A stretch of 64,000 bases of DNA, taken from the NCBI GenBank assembly GCA_048213135.1, contig PS015129.1, positions 155,929 to 219,928 on the forward strand, given 5' to 3'. Position numbers and translations under genes: made by a program. A model generated the notes under the pieces. The model saw only the letters and a list, made by a program, of their open reading frames with translations, had not been told where the DNA came from and ran no database searches. This document shows, in pieces, positions 47,048 to 60,822 of this stretch; positions within the stretch are counted from its first letter, which is position 1, and each line of letters starts with the position of its first letter. The DNA is from Reclinomonas americana ATCC 50394. Taxonomy: Eukaryota; Jakobida; Jakobea; Jakobida.

Positions 47048-47829
47048 GTTGCTGTGTTGTTGGGTTGTGGTGGTGGTGGTGTGGGGGGAGTGGGTTGTCT
47101 CTGCTCAAGTCCAACTTGAAAAACAAACAAACAGACTCGGACCACGCCGACCTCGGTTTCGAACAACAACGAAAAACTGGAAAATGGGAAGTTGGGACGA
47201 TGGTGGTGAACCGTGGCGGGAGAGGAAGCAGGGCGTGGAAAGGGAATAGAAGGGAGGGGTGGTGGAGAGAGGGAGAGAGAGAGGAGGGAAGAGTGGGGAA
47301 CTGAGTGTAATATTTTCGGCACGCAGAAGTTGTCCNNNNNNNNNNNNNNNNNNNNNNNNNNNNNNNNNNNNNNNNNNNNNNNNNNNNNNNNNNNNNNNNN
47401 NNNNNNNNNNNNNNNNNNNNNNNNNNNNNNNNNNNNNNNNNNNNNNNNNNNNNNNNNNNNNNNNNNNNNNNNNNNNNNNNNNNNNNNNNNNNNNNNNNNN
47501 NNNNNNNNNNNNNNNNNNNNNNNNNNNNNNNNNNNNNNNNNNNNNNNNNNNNNNNNNNNNNNNNNNNNNNNNNNNNNNNNNNNNNNNNNNNNNNNNNNNN
47601 NNNNNNNNNNNNNNNNNNNNNNNNNNNNNNNNNNNNNNNNNNNNNNNNNNNNNNNNNNNNNNNNNNNNNNNNNNNNNNNNNNNNNNNNNNNNNNNNNNNN
47701 NNNNNNNNNNNNNNNNNNNNNNNNNNNNNNNNNNNNNNNNNNNNNNNNNNNNNNNNNNNNNNNNNNNNNNNNNNNNNNNNNNNNNNNNNNNNNNNNNNNN
47801 NNNNNNNNNNNNNNNNNNNNNNNNNNNNN
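47048..47829. other. Divergent intergenic region with a 494-N gap
   Basis: Plus-strand 47048-47335 is GT/GA-rich with no exon seen. N fills 47336-47829. The 5' end of the plus-strand gene at 47830 must lie in the gap. Confidence 0.6.
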
Positions 47830-49215
<1,386 letters not shown>

Positions 49216-50166
49216 CTGTCGTCGATCCCGCCTTAGGTTGTATAGTAGTGCGGGTTTTGTTCTTCCATCCCCGTGTCGTGTGTGTCGTGTGTGTTTTGTG
49301 TATCTCCATGTGTCGTAGTCGCGTTTGAAAAAGCAGCAGTGACGAAAGAGTGTGGGAAACAACGGGAAAAAGTAGCGTCGTCTGTTGGTGTACAAGTGAG
49401 AGGTGTGCGTTTTTTTGGTGTGTGTTTTTCTTTCGGTTGGCAAGAGAGAGAGAGAGAGGAGACGGATAAAGGGAGCGGCTTTCTTCTTGTACTTTTTCGC
49501 TGTCAGATCTGTCGTATTAGCTTCCGGAGGTGGGCCTAGTTGTCGCAGTTACAGTGTGGACAAGCTGGACATGACGTGGTCGGATTCAAGTCGCTGAGCT
49601 ACTGCAACTGGTCGTTGGCCATGAGAAGGCGTTCCTTGATGAGCAAACGTGAGCCTTCGCGCTGATATCGAAAGCCAACTTCACGACCGTTGTCTGCGTC
49701 CGGTTTCCTCCGGCTTCCCCAACCGAGAACAAGCAGTGCGAAACGGTGTTCCGTGATGAGCAGACGCACCAGCATGCGAGGAGAAAAAGAACACTCGAAA
49801 AACAAAGAGAGAGCGGACAATCGCCGACGCCGTGTCCGACCGAATCTCCGAATCACGGCACAGCCTGACAGCTCAGCGCTTGACACCGACTTATGGCCAA
49901 CACACGGGTACGTACGTCCACCACGCACACACAAACATCGACGATCACGAAGAATTTTCACGCGCGCGGAACAATAACACACACACACAGTCAAATCGCC
50001 ACACGCAGAAACACACGCGTCACGCACACTTTCTCTCCCTCTCTTGCCTTACACACACACACGCATCATCATCAACGTGCGCAACACAAGAAACGTCGTG
50101 TTCGAATATATCATATAGTGATTGTCCAAGCACACAATCACAGTCACACACTCAAAACGACGGAGA
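49216..50166. other. Intergenic region upstream of the kinase
   Basis: About 950 bases without a supportable exon: T/G-rich 3' sequence up to about 49500, two imperfect copies of a GATGAGCA(A/G)ACG motif (near 49638 and 49757), then CA-rich sequence before the kinase start. Confidence 0.4.
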
Positions 50167-53100
50167 ATGGTGAGACACACGCGCGTACAGAGAGCACGAG
50201 AGAGAGAGAGGCACACACACGTGCACATGCGCGCACAAGCATGCGACTGTATTACTGGCACGCGCTCACTCTCACTCTTTCTCTCACACACACAGCGTCG
50301 CGCACCCACTGAGTACCGCCTTGCACTGGACGATGGCACTCCTGTTCATGTCGACGAGATCCTTGGTCGCGGTGCTTATGGAAACGTGCACAAGGTAAAC
50401 TTGAGAGAGAAAGAGAGAGAAACGCATGAGAGATTCTCTCTCACACAGGCGCACTTGCTTGCTCAGTGTGTGTATGTGTATGTGACATATGCATGCTCTC
50501 TCTTCTCTCTGCGTGTGCGTGTGTGCGTGCGTGTGAGAAAGTGAGAAGAAAGAGAGTGAGAATCTCCCTTGTGTGTCTCGTTGCATCTTGCGCACGCTCT
50601 GTGTGTGTGTGTTGTGTTGTGCGCATGTCTCTTTCGTGTGTGTGCATTTGTGAGAGAGAGCGTCTCTTGCGCGGCAACCATTGCCTATTTCGTCGAGTGA
50701 TGTGTCTCATCCTTTCGTATTTGTGTTATCAATGAAATGCACACGTGCGCCCTTGTATGCGCACAAGAGACAGTGAGAGAGGCCTCATTCTTGTTTTTGT
50801 TTTTCGTTTTTTTTCTTTTTCTTCTCATGCCGATGGGTGCCGGGCGAGCATGTGTGTCTTGCTTGCTAATTGCAGTATTCCCTCGTTCGCCTCTCTCTCT
50901 CTTCAGCTTCTTTGCTTCTTGCACATGTACTTCTTCTTCTTCTCCTCCTCTTCGTTCTCCTCCTTCTTCTCCTCCTCGTCGTCCTTCTTCTCCTCTTCTT
51001 CTTCTTATTGTTGTTCTTGTTCTTGTTCTTCTTCCTCTTCCTCCTCCTGCTCCATCCTCTTCTTGCTCTTCTTCTCTTCTTGTTCTTGTTTTTGTTCTTC
51101 TTCTTCTTGCTCTTCTTCTTCTTCTTGCTCTTCTTCATGTTCTTCTCGTTTTTCTTCCCCTTCTTCTTCTTTTTCATTCGTCTTCTTCTTCTTCTTCTTC
51201 TCCATCATCTTCTTCCTTCCTTTCCACTCCTCCTCCTCCTCCTCCTCCTCCTCCTCCTCCTCCTCCTCCTCCTCCTCCTCCTTCTCCTTCTCCTCCCCCT
51301 CCTCCTTCTCCTTCTCCTCCCCCTCTCCACTCCTCCTCCTCCTCCGCCTCCGCCTCCTGCTCCCTCCTCCTCTCTTCTCCCTCCTCCTCACTGACCTCTC
51401 TTTGTTGACAGGGATACGCTGGTTTCCGCACGGTGGCCGTCAAGTTTTTCCGCCACGTGCAGGGCGTGACGGAGGCGTATGGTTTGTTTTGTTTTCTGCG
51501 TTGGTTTTCTTTGGCGATGCTGCGTTGGTTTTGTGGTGCTGAACTGCAATTGTTGTGTGCAGAGCGGGAGGCTGCTGTGTGCCGCGTCCTCGATCATCCC
51601 AACATTGTGAAGATGCTTGGTGCGGTTTGCCTCACTTAGGCGCACGAATTCCGATGTCTCTCTCTCCCCAATTCTCCCACTCGCCCTGACTTCTCACCGC
51701 CTGCCGTCTCCTTCCCAATCTCGCTTTGTCGTCTCTCAGCGTGTCTCCTTTCCGCTCCGCCCTTCCCCCAACTATCTCTCTCTCTCTTGCCTCCTTCGCC
51801 CCAGCTCACACACGTCTCTCCCACCATACAGCGGACGGCGAGACCAAGGACGAATCCGGCGATGCCGCGTTGGTGTGTTCGCACCACGCCTCCACCACCT
51901 TATCCTCGCCATTATCGTTCTCACTTCTGCCCATCCAGAAATACCTGGTGTTTGAGTACGCCGGCTCGCGCACCATGCGTCACGTTTTCGACACGTCACA
52001 GACTCGTCCATCGTTTGCCGAAAAGGAGCGTGTGATGGTGAGTGGCGTTGGACCACACTTATTTTCCGCATCGCCTGTCTTTTGCTCTTTCGCTCTCTCT
52101 CCCTTTCCTCGCCGCTTCCTTTCATTCAATCCTGTTGTCTCTCGTATCACTTCCTCTTGTTCTCTCTCTCTCTCTCGCCTATCTCGCTCTCTCTCTCTTT
52201 CCTCTTCCCTTCCCCTCATTCAATTCTGTTGTCTCTCGCATCACTTCATCTTGTTCTTTCCCATTGTACCTTTTTTCCTTTTGTGTTCCCTCTCTATTTC
52301 TGCGTGTATGACTCGCTTTCTGTCTTTCTCTACTGCTCCTTCCTTCTGTGTGTCCCTTTCGCCTTCACCGCCTCATTCTCCGTCTCCCTTTCTCTCTCTG
52401 CCTCTTCCTCATCCCCTTTTCCCCATCGCCCTCCTCTTCGTCGCACAGCTGTCACTCGTCCGTGCCGTGCGCTACCTGCACGCACAAGACATTTGCCACC
52501 ACGACCTCAAACCCGAAAACATTATCGTGTCGGAGAGTGGGCACGTGGCGATTGCCGATTTCGGGCTGGCCTCCTTCCACGGCAGCCCCATGACTCGCGA
52601 GGGCAAGGTTCTTTGCATGCTCTCTCTCGCCCCACCGGTACCCTCTTATCCCTCACCTTTTTCCCGTCCAAAGGGCACTCTGCTCTACGCTGGCCCCGAG
52701 TCCTTCGACCCCAGCATCGGCATGGGCTTCGGCAGCGATGTGTGGAGCCTCGGTGTGATTTTCTACGAGATGCTGGCCAACGGACAAATGCCTTTCACGG
52801 GGCGCAATGAGATGACGGTTTGCGCTCGTGGTCTTTGATTCCACTGACTATGTGTGTGTGCGCGTGTGTCTATCTGACGCATTCTTGCAGCTCAAGTCCG
52901 ACATTCAGCGCGCCACACCGCCGCCACTGCCTGCCACGGTGCCGGCCAAGTGGCGCACCGCGGTTGAGCGCATGCTGGTGCGCAGCCCGTTCGAGCGCAT
53001 CTCGGCCGACGAACTGTACGAGCTGGTGGTCGGTCCAGCCCGCACTGCCAAGTTGCGCCCCCGCTCGCAACCAGGCAGAAAGAAGATGCCACGTTTTCTC

Positions 53101-53615
53101 ATGTCACAGCTCCTCCTCTTAATAACAGCTCGAACCAGCGAGTGTCGTTCAGCAACCCACCCACCACTTCCGTGATCAATCTGCCACCCGTGTCGCCCGG
53201 CCGCTCCTCGGACGAAGACGACGTGGTGGTTGTGGGTCGCCAGCCGTCGGCACCGCCTCCACCCGCCGCCGCTGCACGGTCAGTGCCACAGCCCAGCAGT
53301 GTCAGCGCCGCGCTGCTGATCGCCAAGGGATCGACGCCAGCGCCGTCAGGTGCCTCTGCTGCGGCCGCTGCGGCTGCTGCCGCTGCTGCCGATTCCAGCT
53401 CTGCAACGGGTGAGTGCTCTTGTTCTCCAGCTTCCATTCGTTTCTGGTGCTCACTCGTGGTTGGGGGGGTTGCAGGTCGCGTGTTCCTCCGGAAACGCTC
53501 GCTTGAAGGCGACGACGAGCAGAACCCGCACGGAGCGTGGCGACGACGCGTGGAACCACCTGCTGCACCGCCAGCGGCGGCCAACAAGGGCGGACGCATC
53601 TCGACGCACACGTGA
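50167..53615 (+). CDS. Serine/threonine protein kinase with disordered C-tail
   Basis: Exon 1 may hold only ATG (50167-50169). Exon 2 (50296-50396) gives RRAPTEYRLALDDGTPV and the glycine loop LGRGAYGNVHK. The next exons carry VAVKFF (ATP lysine), EREAAVCRVLDHPNIV (C-helix Glu), and YLVFEYAGSRTM. The catalytic loop is HHDLKPEN, and the metal site is ADFGLASF. GTLLYAGPES stands in place of APE, followed by DVWSLGVIFYEMLANGQMPF and the final helix RISADEL. The catalytic loop has His where RD kinases have Arg. After a likely 61-base intron starting GTACGAG (about 53016), a Pro/Ser/Ala-rich tail follows and ends GGRISTHT. The subfamily is not clear; the domain is complete and looks active. Confidence 0.88.
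50920..51405 (+). repeat. CTT/CTC trinucleotide-rich intron
   Basis: A 1 kb kinase intron whose second half is almost entirely TCT, TCC and TTC repeats on the sense strand, ending CTTTGTTGACAG. The opposite strand reads as long Glu/Lys runs by chance. Confidence 0.95.
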
Positions 53616-54038
53616 GCCGCCGAGAGGAGTGACGAAAAAAAAAGGGGAGGTCTTTAGAAAGTCATCGTTTGACAATGGGCGCGTGGTCAACGATGCAGGT
53701 TCCCGACGGTCGGGCACATACCGACTATGTGGGGTCTTTTTTTGTTCCGCTCCAAGCTTATGTAAACACATGCGCTCTTCTTTTTGCGAAGAGATCCACG
53801 GCCGGGAGGAACACAGAGACTCATCCAATGCGCCAATTTTGTATGAGTCACCTCACTCGCTCTTTCAACGCAACGCTCGGGGAGTGCGCCTCACGCGCTC
53901 TGCTTTATCTGTGTGAGGGAAGCAAGCAGTGTGCGCCTGCTGCCTGAGTGTGTGGAAGTGGAAAATGCTATCTCCCGCGCAGTTTGAGGTTCGTGTTGGC
54001 CGTGTCTCATGAGTCGCAAGGATGAGAGATGAGATGAG

Positions 54039-54081
<43 letters not shown>

Positions 54082-55326
54082 AGAGAGAGAGGGAGAGGCG
54101 ACAGCGAGTGTCATGATGATATGTGTGTGTACGCGCGCAAGTACGCATGAGAGCAGTTCTCTCTCACGCACACACGTACTCTCATGCACACTGCCAGTCG
54201 CCCTACCACACCCTCGTTTATGATCAAGTCTATCGCATTTCCGCGCTCTCAAATGCTCATGCTCTCTTCCCCCCCTTCTCTCTCCCTCTCTCTCTCTCTC
54301 CCTCTCGTCTCCTCTCCCATCCCCTTCTCCCACTTCCCCTCTTCTCCCCCTTCCCCTAAATCNNNNNNNNNNNNNNNNNNNNNNNNNNNNNNNNNNNNNN
54401 NNNNNNNNNNNNNNNNNNNNNNNNNNNNNNNNNNNNNNNNNNNNNNNNNNNNNNNNNNNNNNNNNNNNNNNNNNNNNNNNNNNNNNNNNNNNNNNNNNNN
54501 NNNNNNNNNNNNNNNNNNNNNNNNNNNNNNNNNNNNNNNNNNNNNNNNNNNNNNNNNNNNNNNNNNNNNNNNNNNNNNNNNNNNNNNNNNNNNNNNNNNN
54601 NNNNNNNNNNNNNNNNNNNNNNNNNNNNNNNNNNNNNNNNNNNNNNNNNNNNNNNNNNNNNNNNNNNNNNNNNNNNNNNNNNNNNNNNNNNNNNNNNNNN
54701 NNNNNNNNNNNNNNNNNNNNNNNNNNNNNNNNNNNNNNNNNNNNNNNNNNNNNNNNNNNNNNNNNNNNNNNNNNNNNNNNNNNNNNNNNNNNNNNNNNNN
54801 NNNNNNNNNNNNNNNNNNNNNNNNNNNNNNNNNNNNNNNNNNNNNNNNNNNNNNNNNNNNNNNNNNNNNNNNNNNNNNNNNNNNNNNNNNNNNNNNNNNN
54901 NNNNNNNNNNNNNNNNNNNNNNNNNNNNNNNNNNNNNNNNNNNNNNNNNNNNNNNNNNNNNNNNNNNNNNNNNNNNNNNNNNNNNNNNNNNNNNNNNNNN
55001 NNNNNNNNNNNNNNNNNNNNNNNNNNNNNNNNNNNNNNNNNNNNNNNNNNNNNNNNNNNNNNNNNNNNNNNNNNNNNNNNNNNNNNNNNNNNNNNNNNNN
55101 NNNNNNNNNNNNNNNNNNNNNNNNNNNNNNCCGTACCCCTAACCCTAACCCTACCCGTTTACCGTTTACGTAGTACTAACGTACGTACTTACGTCCGACT
55201 TACCGTTCCGTCCGTCCTCCTAACTAACGTACGTCTACTCTCTCTCTCCCTTCCCTCCTCTCCTCCTCTCTCTCTCCTCCTCTCTCTCTCTCTCTCTCCT
55301 CTCTTCCCCCTCTCCTCCTCTCTCCA
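53616..55326. other. Intergenic and 5' region of the myotubularin gene, with a 768-N gap
   Basis: 3' sequence of the kinase, a (TG)n run at 54041-54077, CT-rich sequence, N from 54363 to 55130, a telomere-like tract, then a CT-rich stretch ending in the acceptor CTCTCCAG at 55326. The first exon or exons of the myotubularin gene must be in or before the gap; none can be picked with confidence. Confidence 0.5.
55137..55156. repeat. Telomere-like (CCCTAA) tract at a gap edge
   Basis: Three near-perfect units CCCTAA CCCTAA CCCTA followed by CCC, then degenerate GTTTACC/TACGTACG low-complexity sequence to about 55235. It starts six bases after the end of a 768-N gap. Confidence 0.8.
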
Positions 55327-58300
55327 GGCCAAGCTCGCGCGCTTTGAGAGCGGCATCCGCCTCGTGCTGGGCGAGCACATTATCGAGACACACGCCGACG
55401 TGCGCAACATTAGCTTTGTCGATGCACTGTCGGCATCGGCGCTCGACTCGATGCAGACACCAGGCGCCTCGGTGCATCACCCCTTGTGTCCCACTGTGAA
55501 GACAGCAGCTGCTGGTGCTGCGGCGGCTGCTGTTGCGGCGACTGCGGCCGCAGCTGCGGCGACTGCGGCTGCTGCTGGTTCCGCCTCGTCGGGCTCCAGC
55601 GCAAGTTTGTCGGTCGCCGATCGCAGGGGCAGCAGTAACAGTCTGACGGGCGGTGGTGGACTGACTGCTGTCGGCTCGTCGTCGTCGTTACTGGCCGCGG
55701 CTCCTGTTGGTATGTGTGCCATGCATGCACGCGTGAATGTAGTGTGGGTTACGCTGACCACTGCGTTGTAGGTGTGCCACCGACGACGCACTCATGTCGT
55801 GGCAAGTTGCACATCACCACGTATCGTATTGCCTTTGTGCCCGATCGAGCGTCGACATATGTTGCGTGCCTCATCTTCCGCAAGCAGGCTGTGTCGTGTC
55901 GCTGCCTGTCTCTCATCGCTCTTTGCCGCTGTGCACACAGGACGATCTCGGCAGCTCCCTGTACGCCTTCATCCCGCTCATGTCGGTGTACCGCCTCACG
56001 CTGTCGCGTGGCACCCGCGACGCCGGCAATCGCGACTACGACGTTGAGATTCACACGCGCGACTTTCGGTATTTCAGGTCTGGTCAACCAACAGCGCGAC
56101 ACGTGCACATACTAGCGGCAGAGCTCACCGCTGTGTGGAATTAGGTTCTCCTTTGGCAACGACAAGAGCATGCGTGCGCGAGTGCACGACACGCTGGAAA
56201 AGCTCTGCTTCCACGAGCGCATCGAGTCCGCCTTTGCATTCTTCAGTGAGGAGCGATTTGCGCCGTTTGCGCCGCGCAACGATTTCGTGCGCATGGGTGC
56301 CGTCTCGTCGGCCGAGCCCACGAGAAAAGGCAGTGGTGTGTGTGCAGCTGACCGCCGGATTCAGCACTCTGTGCATTCACGTGCATTTTTGTCATTCTCT
56401 CGTGGTTCGTCAGATCGCTCTCCCGTGTTGACTGCGGCGGCGCCCGCTGCCGGTGCTGGAAATGCCCGTGAATCCACGCCGTGGCGTGTGGCCGGTGTGA
56501 ACGAGGACTACACCGTCTGTCCATCGTATCCAGCTCGCCTGGTGATTCCACAGAACATCACCAACGAGCACTTGCGCAAGATTGCCGAGTTTCGCAGCAA
56601 GGGGCGTTTTCCGATGCTGTGTTGGACCGACCCGGCCACAGGCGTCTCCCTGTGTCGCAGCAGTCAGCCGCATGTGGGATTGCTGCGGTGAGTGTGACGA
56701 AGGGAAAGTGGGCGAAAGAGAAGGCCCACGAAAATCGCACTGAGGCTTGCTGCCACGACGCACACTCTCTCAAACTCTCTGGTTTTGTGACTATTTCTTT
56801 CACACATTCGCTCTGCTAATCCTCCTTACCTTCTCCTTCCCCTCCTTCTCCGCCTCCTTCTCCTCATTTTCTTCTTCTCCTTTTCCCTCCTTCCCCTCTT
56901 TTNNNNNNNNNNNNNNNNNNNNNNNNNNNNNNNNNNNNNNNNNNNNNNNNNNNNNNNNNNNNNNNNNNNNNNNNNNNNNNNNCTCCCTCTCTCCCTCTCT
57001 CCCTTCTCTCCCTCTCTCCCTCTCTCCCTCTCTCCCTCTCTCCCTCTCTCCCTCTCTCCCTCTCTCCCTCTCTCCCTCGTCTCCCTTCTCTTCCTCCTTC
57101 CCTCCTTCCCTCTTCCCTCTCTTCCCTCCTCTCTTCCCCCTCTCTTCCCCCTATCCCCTTCTCCTCTTACCTCACTCTCTACTCTGCAGTGCCTCGTGCA
57201 CCGAGGACCAGCTCCTGTTGGAGAGCTTCCGCATGGCCAATCAAGTGAATTCGACGCGCTTTGTGGTTCTCGACTTGCGGCACCGCATGCATGCGTTTGC
57301 CAACACGGCGGCTGGTGCTGGATTTGAGAGTGCCTCGCAGTATCAGCATTTGGATCTGCGGTCAGTGGATGCAAGTTTTCTCTCTCTGTGAATTGGTCTT
57401 GTCGACTAACTCGTGTACATGGGTAGCTTTCTCGGCATCGCCAACGTCAAGGGTGTTCGTGACTCGTTCCGCAAACTGTATGATCTGTGCATGGCACCCG
57501 CCAATCACGGTTCGCTCTATTGGTTGTCCCAGCTGGAGACGACGGTGAGGCGAAAAGACAAGGATTGTGCGGTTGTGACGTTCATCGCTCCTCATTGCTC
57601 GCGATGCAGGGCTGGTTGCAACATTTGAAGACTGTTCTTCGGGCGGCCCACGTTTGCATTCAGTGCTTGGAGCACGAAAAGACCAGTGTCCTCGTCCACT
57701 GCTCCGACGGATGGGATCGGTGTGTTCCGTCTGCGCCCTTGTCAGTGAGTAGATTTGGAGATTCACACGATGGCTATACAGAACTTCGCAAGTGGTGTCG
57801 TTGACACTAATGTGCATGGACCCGTACTATCGAACACTGGATGGCTTCTTGCACTTGATTCAGAAGGAATGGTGCGTACATGCACACACACACGACGATG
57901 TATCCTCCCCATTTCTCATCCTGCTGCTGCTATCCATAGGCTTGATGCTGGTCATCAGTTCCTCCATCGTCTCGCCCCATTCTCGAAAGACTTTCTCGAA
58001 GGAAGTCGGGCACCTGTGTTTGTGCAGGTTCGCTGCCTCAAACTCGCTGCTGCATGTCATTCCACATCACCTCACCGTTTTTATTTTCGCACAGTTCATC
58101 GACTGTGTGTACCAGCTCCTGTGTCAGTTCCCGTGTTCATTCGAATTCAACGAACGCCTGTTGCTGTCTCTGGTCGATCACGTGTACTCGGGTCGCTTCG
58201 GCACCTTCCTCGGCAACAACGAGCGCCAAAGGTAACGCCATGCATTTTGCGCAGCTGCGCGGCTTACGCACTCGTCGCTCATTTTGCGCTGCAGATTAAG

Positions 58301-60506
58301 CCTCAATCTGCACAAGCGCCCGTCGCTGTGGGGCTACTTGCGAAGTCGGCGGCGGCGATATCTCAATCCGTATTACACGCAGGGCCCACTCGAGCTGCGC
58401 ATGGAAGGTGTGACAATTGTCAACGCGTCGTTGATACTGATGATGATGCTGATTGTGTGACTGGCGCGCAGACATGAGCGCGGATCCGCACTTTTTCAAA
58501 AGTCTCTCGCAGCTGCAGATGGTGGAGGGAGCTCTTTATCCGCAGTTCGAGACAGGTGCGCGAGAGCGGATTCGATGAGGAGGTAAACTATACGGAATAC
58601 TGATTGGATTTCTCGCAGGTCACTTGGTGTTTTGGAAGAACTACTATCTACGCCACTATATCTCGCTGTGCGCTCCACTGGCCACGCACACTACTGCACT
58701 GTTGCGAACGCAGTTGTTCCTCACTGAACTGCGAGTGCAACGCGGAGTTTCGTGCCCTCGTGCGTCCTTGACCCCTTGACTCTTTGCTCACACGCACACG
58801 CAGGACCCCACATGGTGTGAGATGGTGGAGACGGCCAATTCAGATGGTGGTGCGTGCTGCGTTATTGAGTGGCGCACGAATACGTCTGTCATTCCCACGT
58901 TACTTTTCAAACAGACGACGATGATTTGCAATCGGAGATCGATCGGCCTCCGCCTTTTGCTGGCGTCAATCGCACTTCGTCGATGCAAGCGCGGTCGGTT
59001 CGTGCACTGTCTCGCAGAAAAAAAGCAACCGTCGCTGCCATCTGCTCTCAATCTCACCCCGCCTCCTGTTAGCGTTTGAGTATCGGCGGTTCACCATCCC
59101 GCGGCGAATCACCCACCGAGGAGGATGCGGTGTTTGACCTGCCGCTCACTCCCGAGAAGAGTGCCCCCATCGCCATTGTCACAGCCGCCGCACCGCCAGC
59201 GTCGTCTTCGTTCATGGTCTCGCCGCTGGGCGTCTCGCTCGACGCACTCGGGTCGCTCGAGTCCAGTGAGACGGTGCGCGCTGACACTCATGCACGCAGA
59301 AGCCTTCCCTTAACCTCAACTCACGTGATGTCTCTCTTCCCAGTTGCAAGAGCTGGAACGAATGCGAACTCTGAACCGCGAGTTGCGCGAGCGCTGTGTT
59401 CGCCAGGCGGACCAGCTGCAGGAGGCTCGAGTTGCGGAAGAAAACATTCGTGTTGGGAGACAGTCGGCGTTGTCAAAGTGTCTCACCACGGTGTGGATTT
59501 GCAGTCGCTCCTGGAGGAGACGCGGTCGCAAAATGCGCAGAATGTGGCTGCTCTGGAGGAATGGTTGGTGTCGAATGCATTGAATCTCTTGCTCAGCGTC
59601 GCTACTCACACAAATGTCTGCAGTCTGCGTGTCTATCAACTGCGCATCGACACCCTGAATCAGCTGGACACTTCAGAGATCGCCACCGAGATGCTCAGGT
59701 CAGTTCTCTCTCTTCCTCTCTTCCTTCCTCGGACCGTGCCGCCGTTGCACTGACCGTCCTTCCCGCAGCGTGGAAAACACCGCGCTCAAGGAAGCCGTCT
59801 CTCGTCTCCAGGAGGAGCTCGACACCAGACTGAACGATCTCATGGGACCGACGGCGGCTGCCGCACTCGCCGAGGACGACGACGGTACAGATGCCAGTGG
59901 GTCGTCGTCTTCAGACGACGAGAGTGCCATTGTGGCCGACGAGGTGTCGCGCATGTGGCGTCAAAAGGCTCTCCGATTAAGCAAGAAGCTGCGACGCGTC
60001 ACCTCCTCACATCAACGGTGCGTATTTGCATTTCATTGCTTCTCGTATTCTTGGTCTGATTGGTGGTGGTGGTGGTCACCGTGGGCGCAGCGAACGGCAG
60101 CGTCAGCGGCAAGAATGGGAGGAGGAGCTGCAGTCGCTTCTTCGCGACGTGCGTCAGATGCGAAGCGAGTTCTTTTCAGTGAGCGAATCGTCGGCTGCCT
60201 CAGCGTCGGAGGACAGCCTGTCGGCCAGCCTGCGCGGACAAATCCAAGCGTTGCGAGCTGAGATGGCACGGCACCGACAAGGTCTCCCGTTGGCACACGC
60301 GTTGACGACGGCCTCCAGTGACCCCTCCAGCGACGACGACGAGGACGACGATGTGGCCGACATTATTCAATACCAGCCCGCAGAAGTAACACAGGTACCT
60401 CACCGTTCTTGTAGCTTACGTACTGCTCGTTTTGCTTACACCACGGTATAATGTGCCGCAGCTGCGCTCCCCGTCACCACCTCCGTCATTCTCGTCGCAC
60501 GAATGA
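55327..60506 (+). CDS. Myotubularin-family 3-phosphoinositide phosphatase, 5' end missing
   Basis: Removes the 3-phosphate from PI3P and PI(3,5)P2 on endosomes. The PH-GRAM domain starts at 55327 (VLGEHIIETHADVRNISFVD), is interrupted by an Ala/Ser-rich insert (55500-55710), and resumes with RGKLHITTYRIAFVP and FIPLMSVYRL. The phosphatase domain has YPARLVIPQNI, FRSKGRFPMLCW, and the active site HCSDGWDR (57697-57720). TSQVVSLTLMCMDPYYRTLD follows by splicing, then FEFNERLLLSLVDHVYSGRF and HLVFWKNYYLRHYI. The Cys-x5-Arg is intact, so it should be active. After 58800 there is an extra segment (RLSIGGSPSRGES and on), coiled coil (LQELERMRTLNRELRERC and more), and an acidic block. It ends PPPSFSSHE at 60506. 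The coiled-coil tail resembles MTMR6/7/8-like members, but the subfamily is not certain. Confidence 0.92.
56820..57188 (+). repeat. CCCTCTCT-repeat intron with an 80-N gap
   Basis: A myotubularin intron made of TTCTCC then CCCTCTCT units on the sense strand, with N from 56903 to 56982, ending in ACTCTGCAG before exon TGCCTCG. Confidence 0.9.
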
Positions 60507-60511
60507 CGCCG

Positions 60512-60650
60512 NNNNNNNNNNNNNNNNNNNNNNNNNNNNNNNNNNNNNNNNNNNNNNNNNNNNNNNNNNNNNNNNNNNNNNNNNNNNNNNNNNNNNNNNN
60601 NNNNNNNNNNNNNNNNNNNNNNATCTCTCTCTCTTCTTCTTCCTTCCGTC

Positions 60651-60713
<63 letters not shown>

Positions 60714-60822
60714 CCAGCCCACGTTGTTGTAGAGTTGCATATTCGGGCAGGGGTCTCGAGGCTTTCCGTCTCGTCTCGTTATTCTGCAGCTTTCGCTCAC
60801 TCGATGCATTCCACGTGCACAG
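60512..60822. repeat. Gap and (TG)29 microsatellite between two genes
   Basis: N from 60512 to 60622, then CT-rich sequence and a pure TG run at 60655-60712. The 5' part of the next gene is probably hidden in the gap. Confidence 0.85.

Noticed and set aside
51005-51400. Long Glu/Lys-rich open frames on the minus strand and Ser/Phe- or Leu-rich frames on plus
   Set aside because: They are translations of a CTT/CTC repeat intron of the kinase. The flanking splice sites and the kinase frame explain the region.
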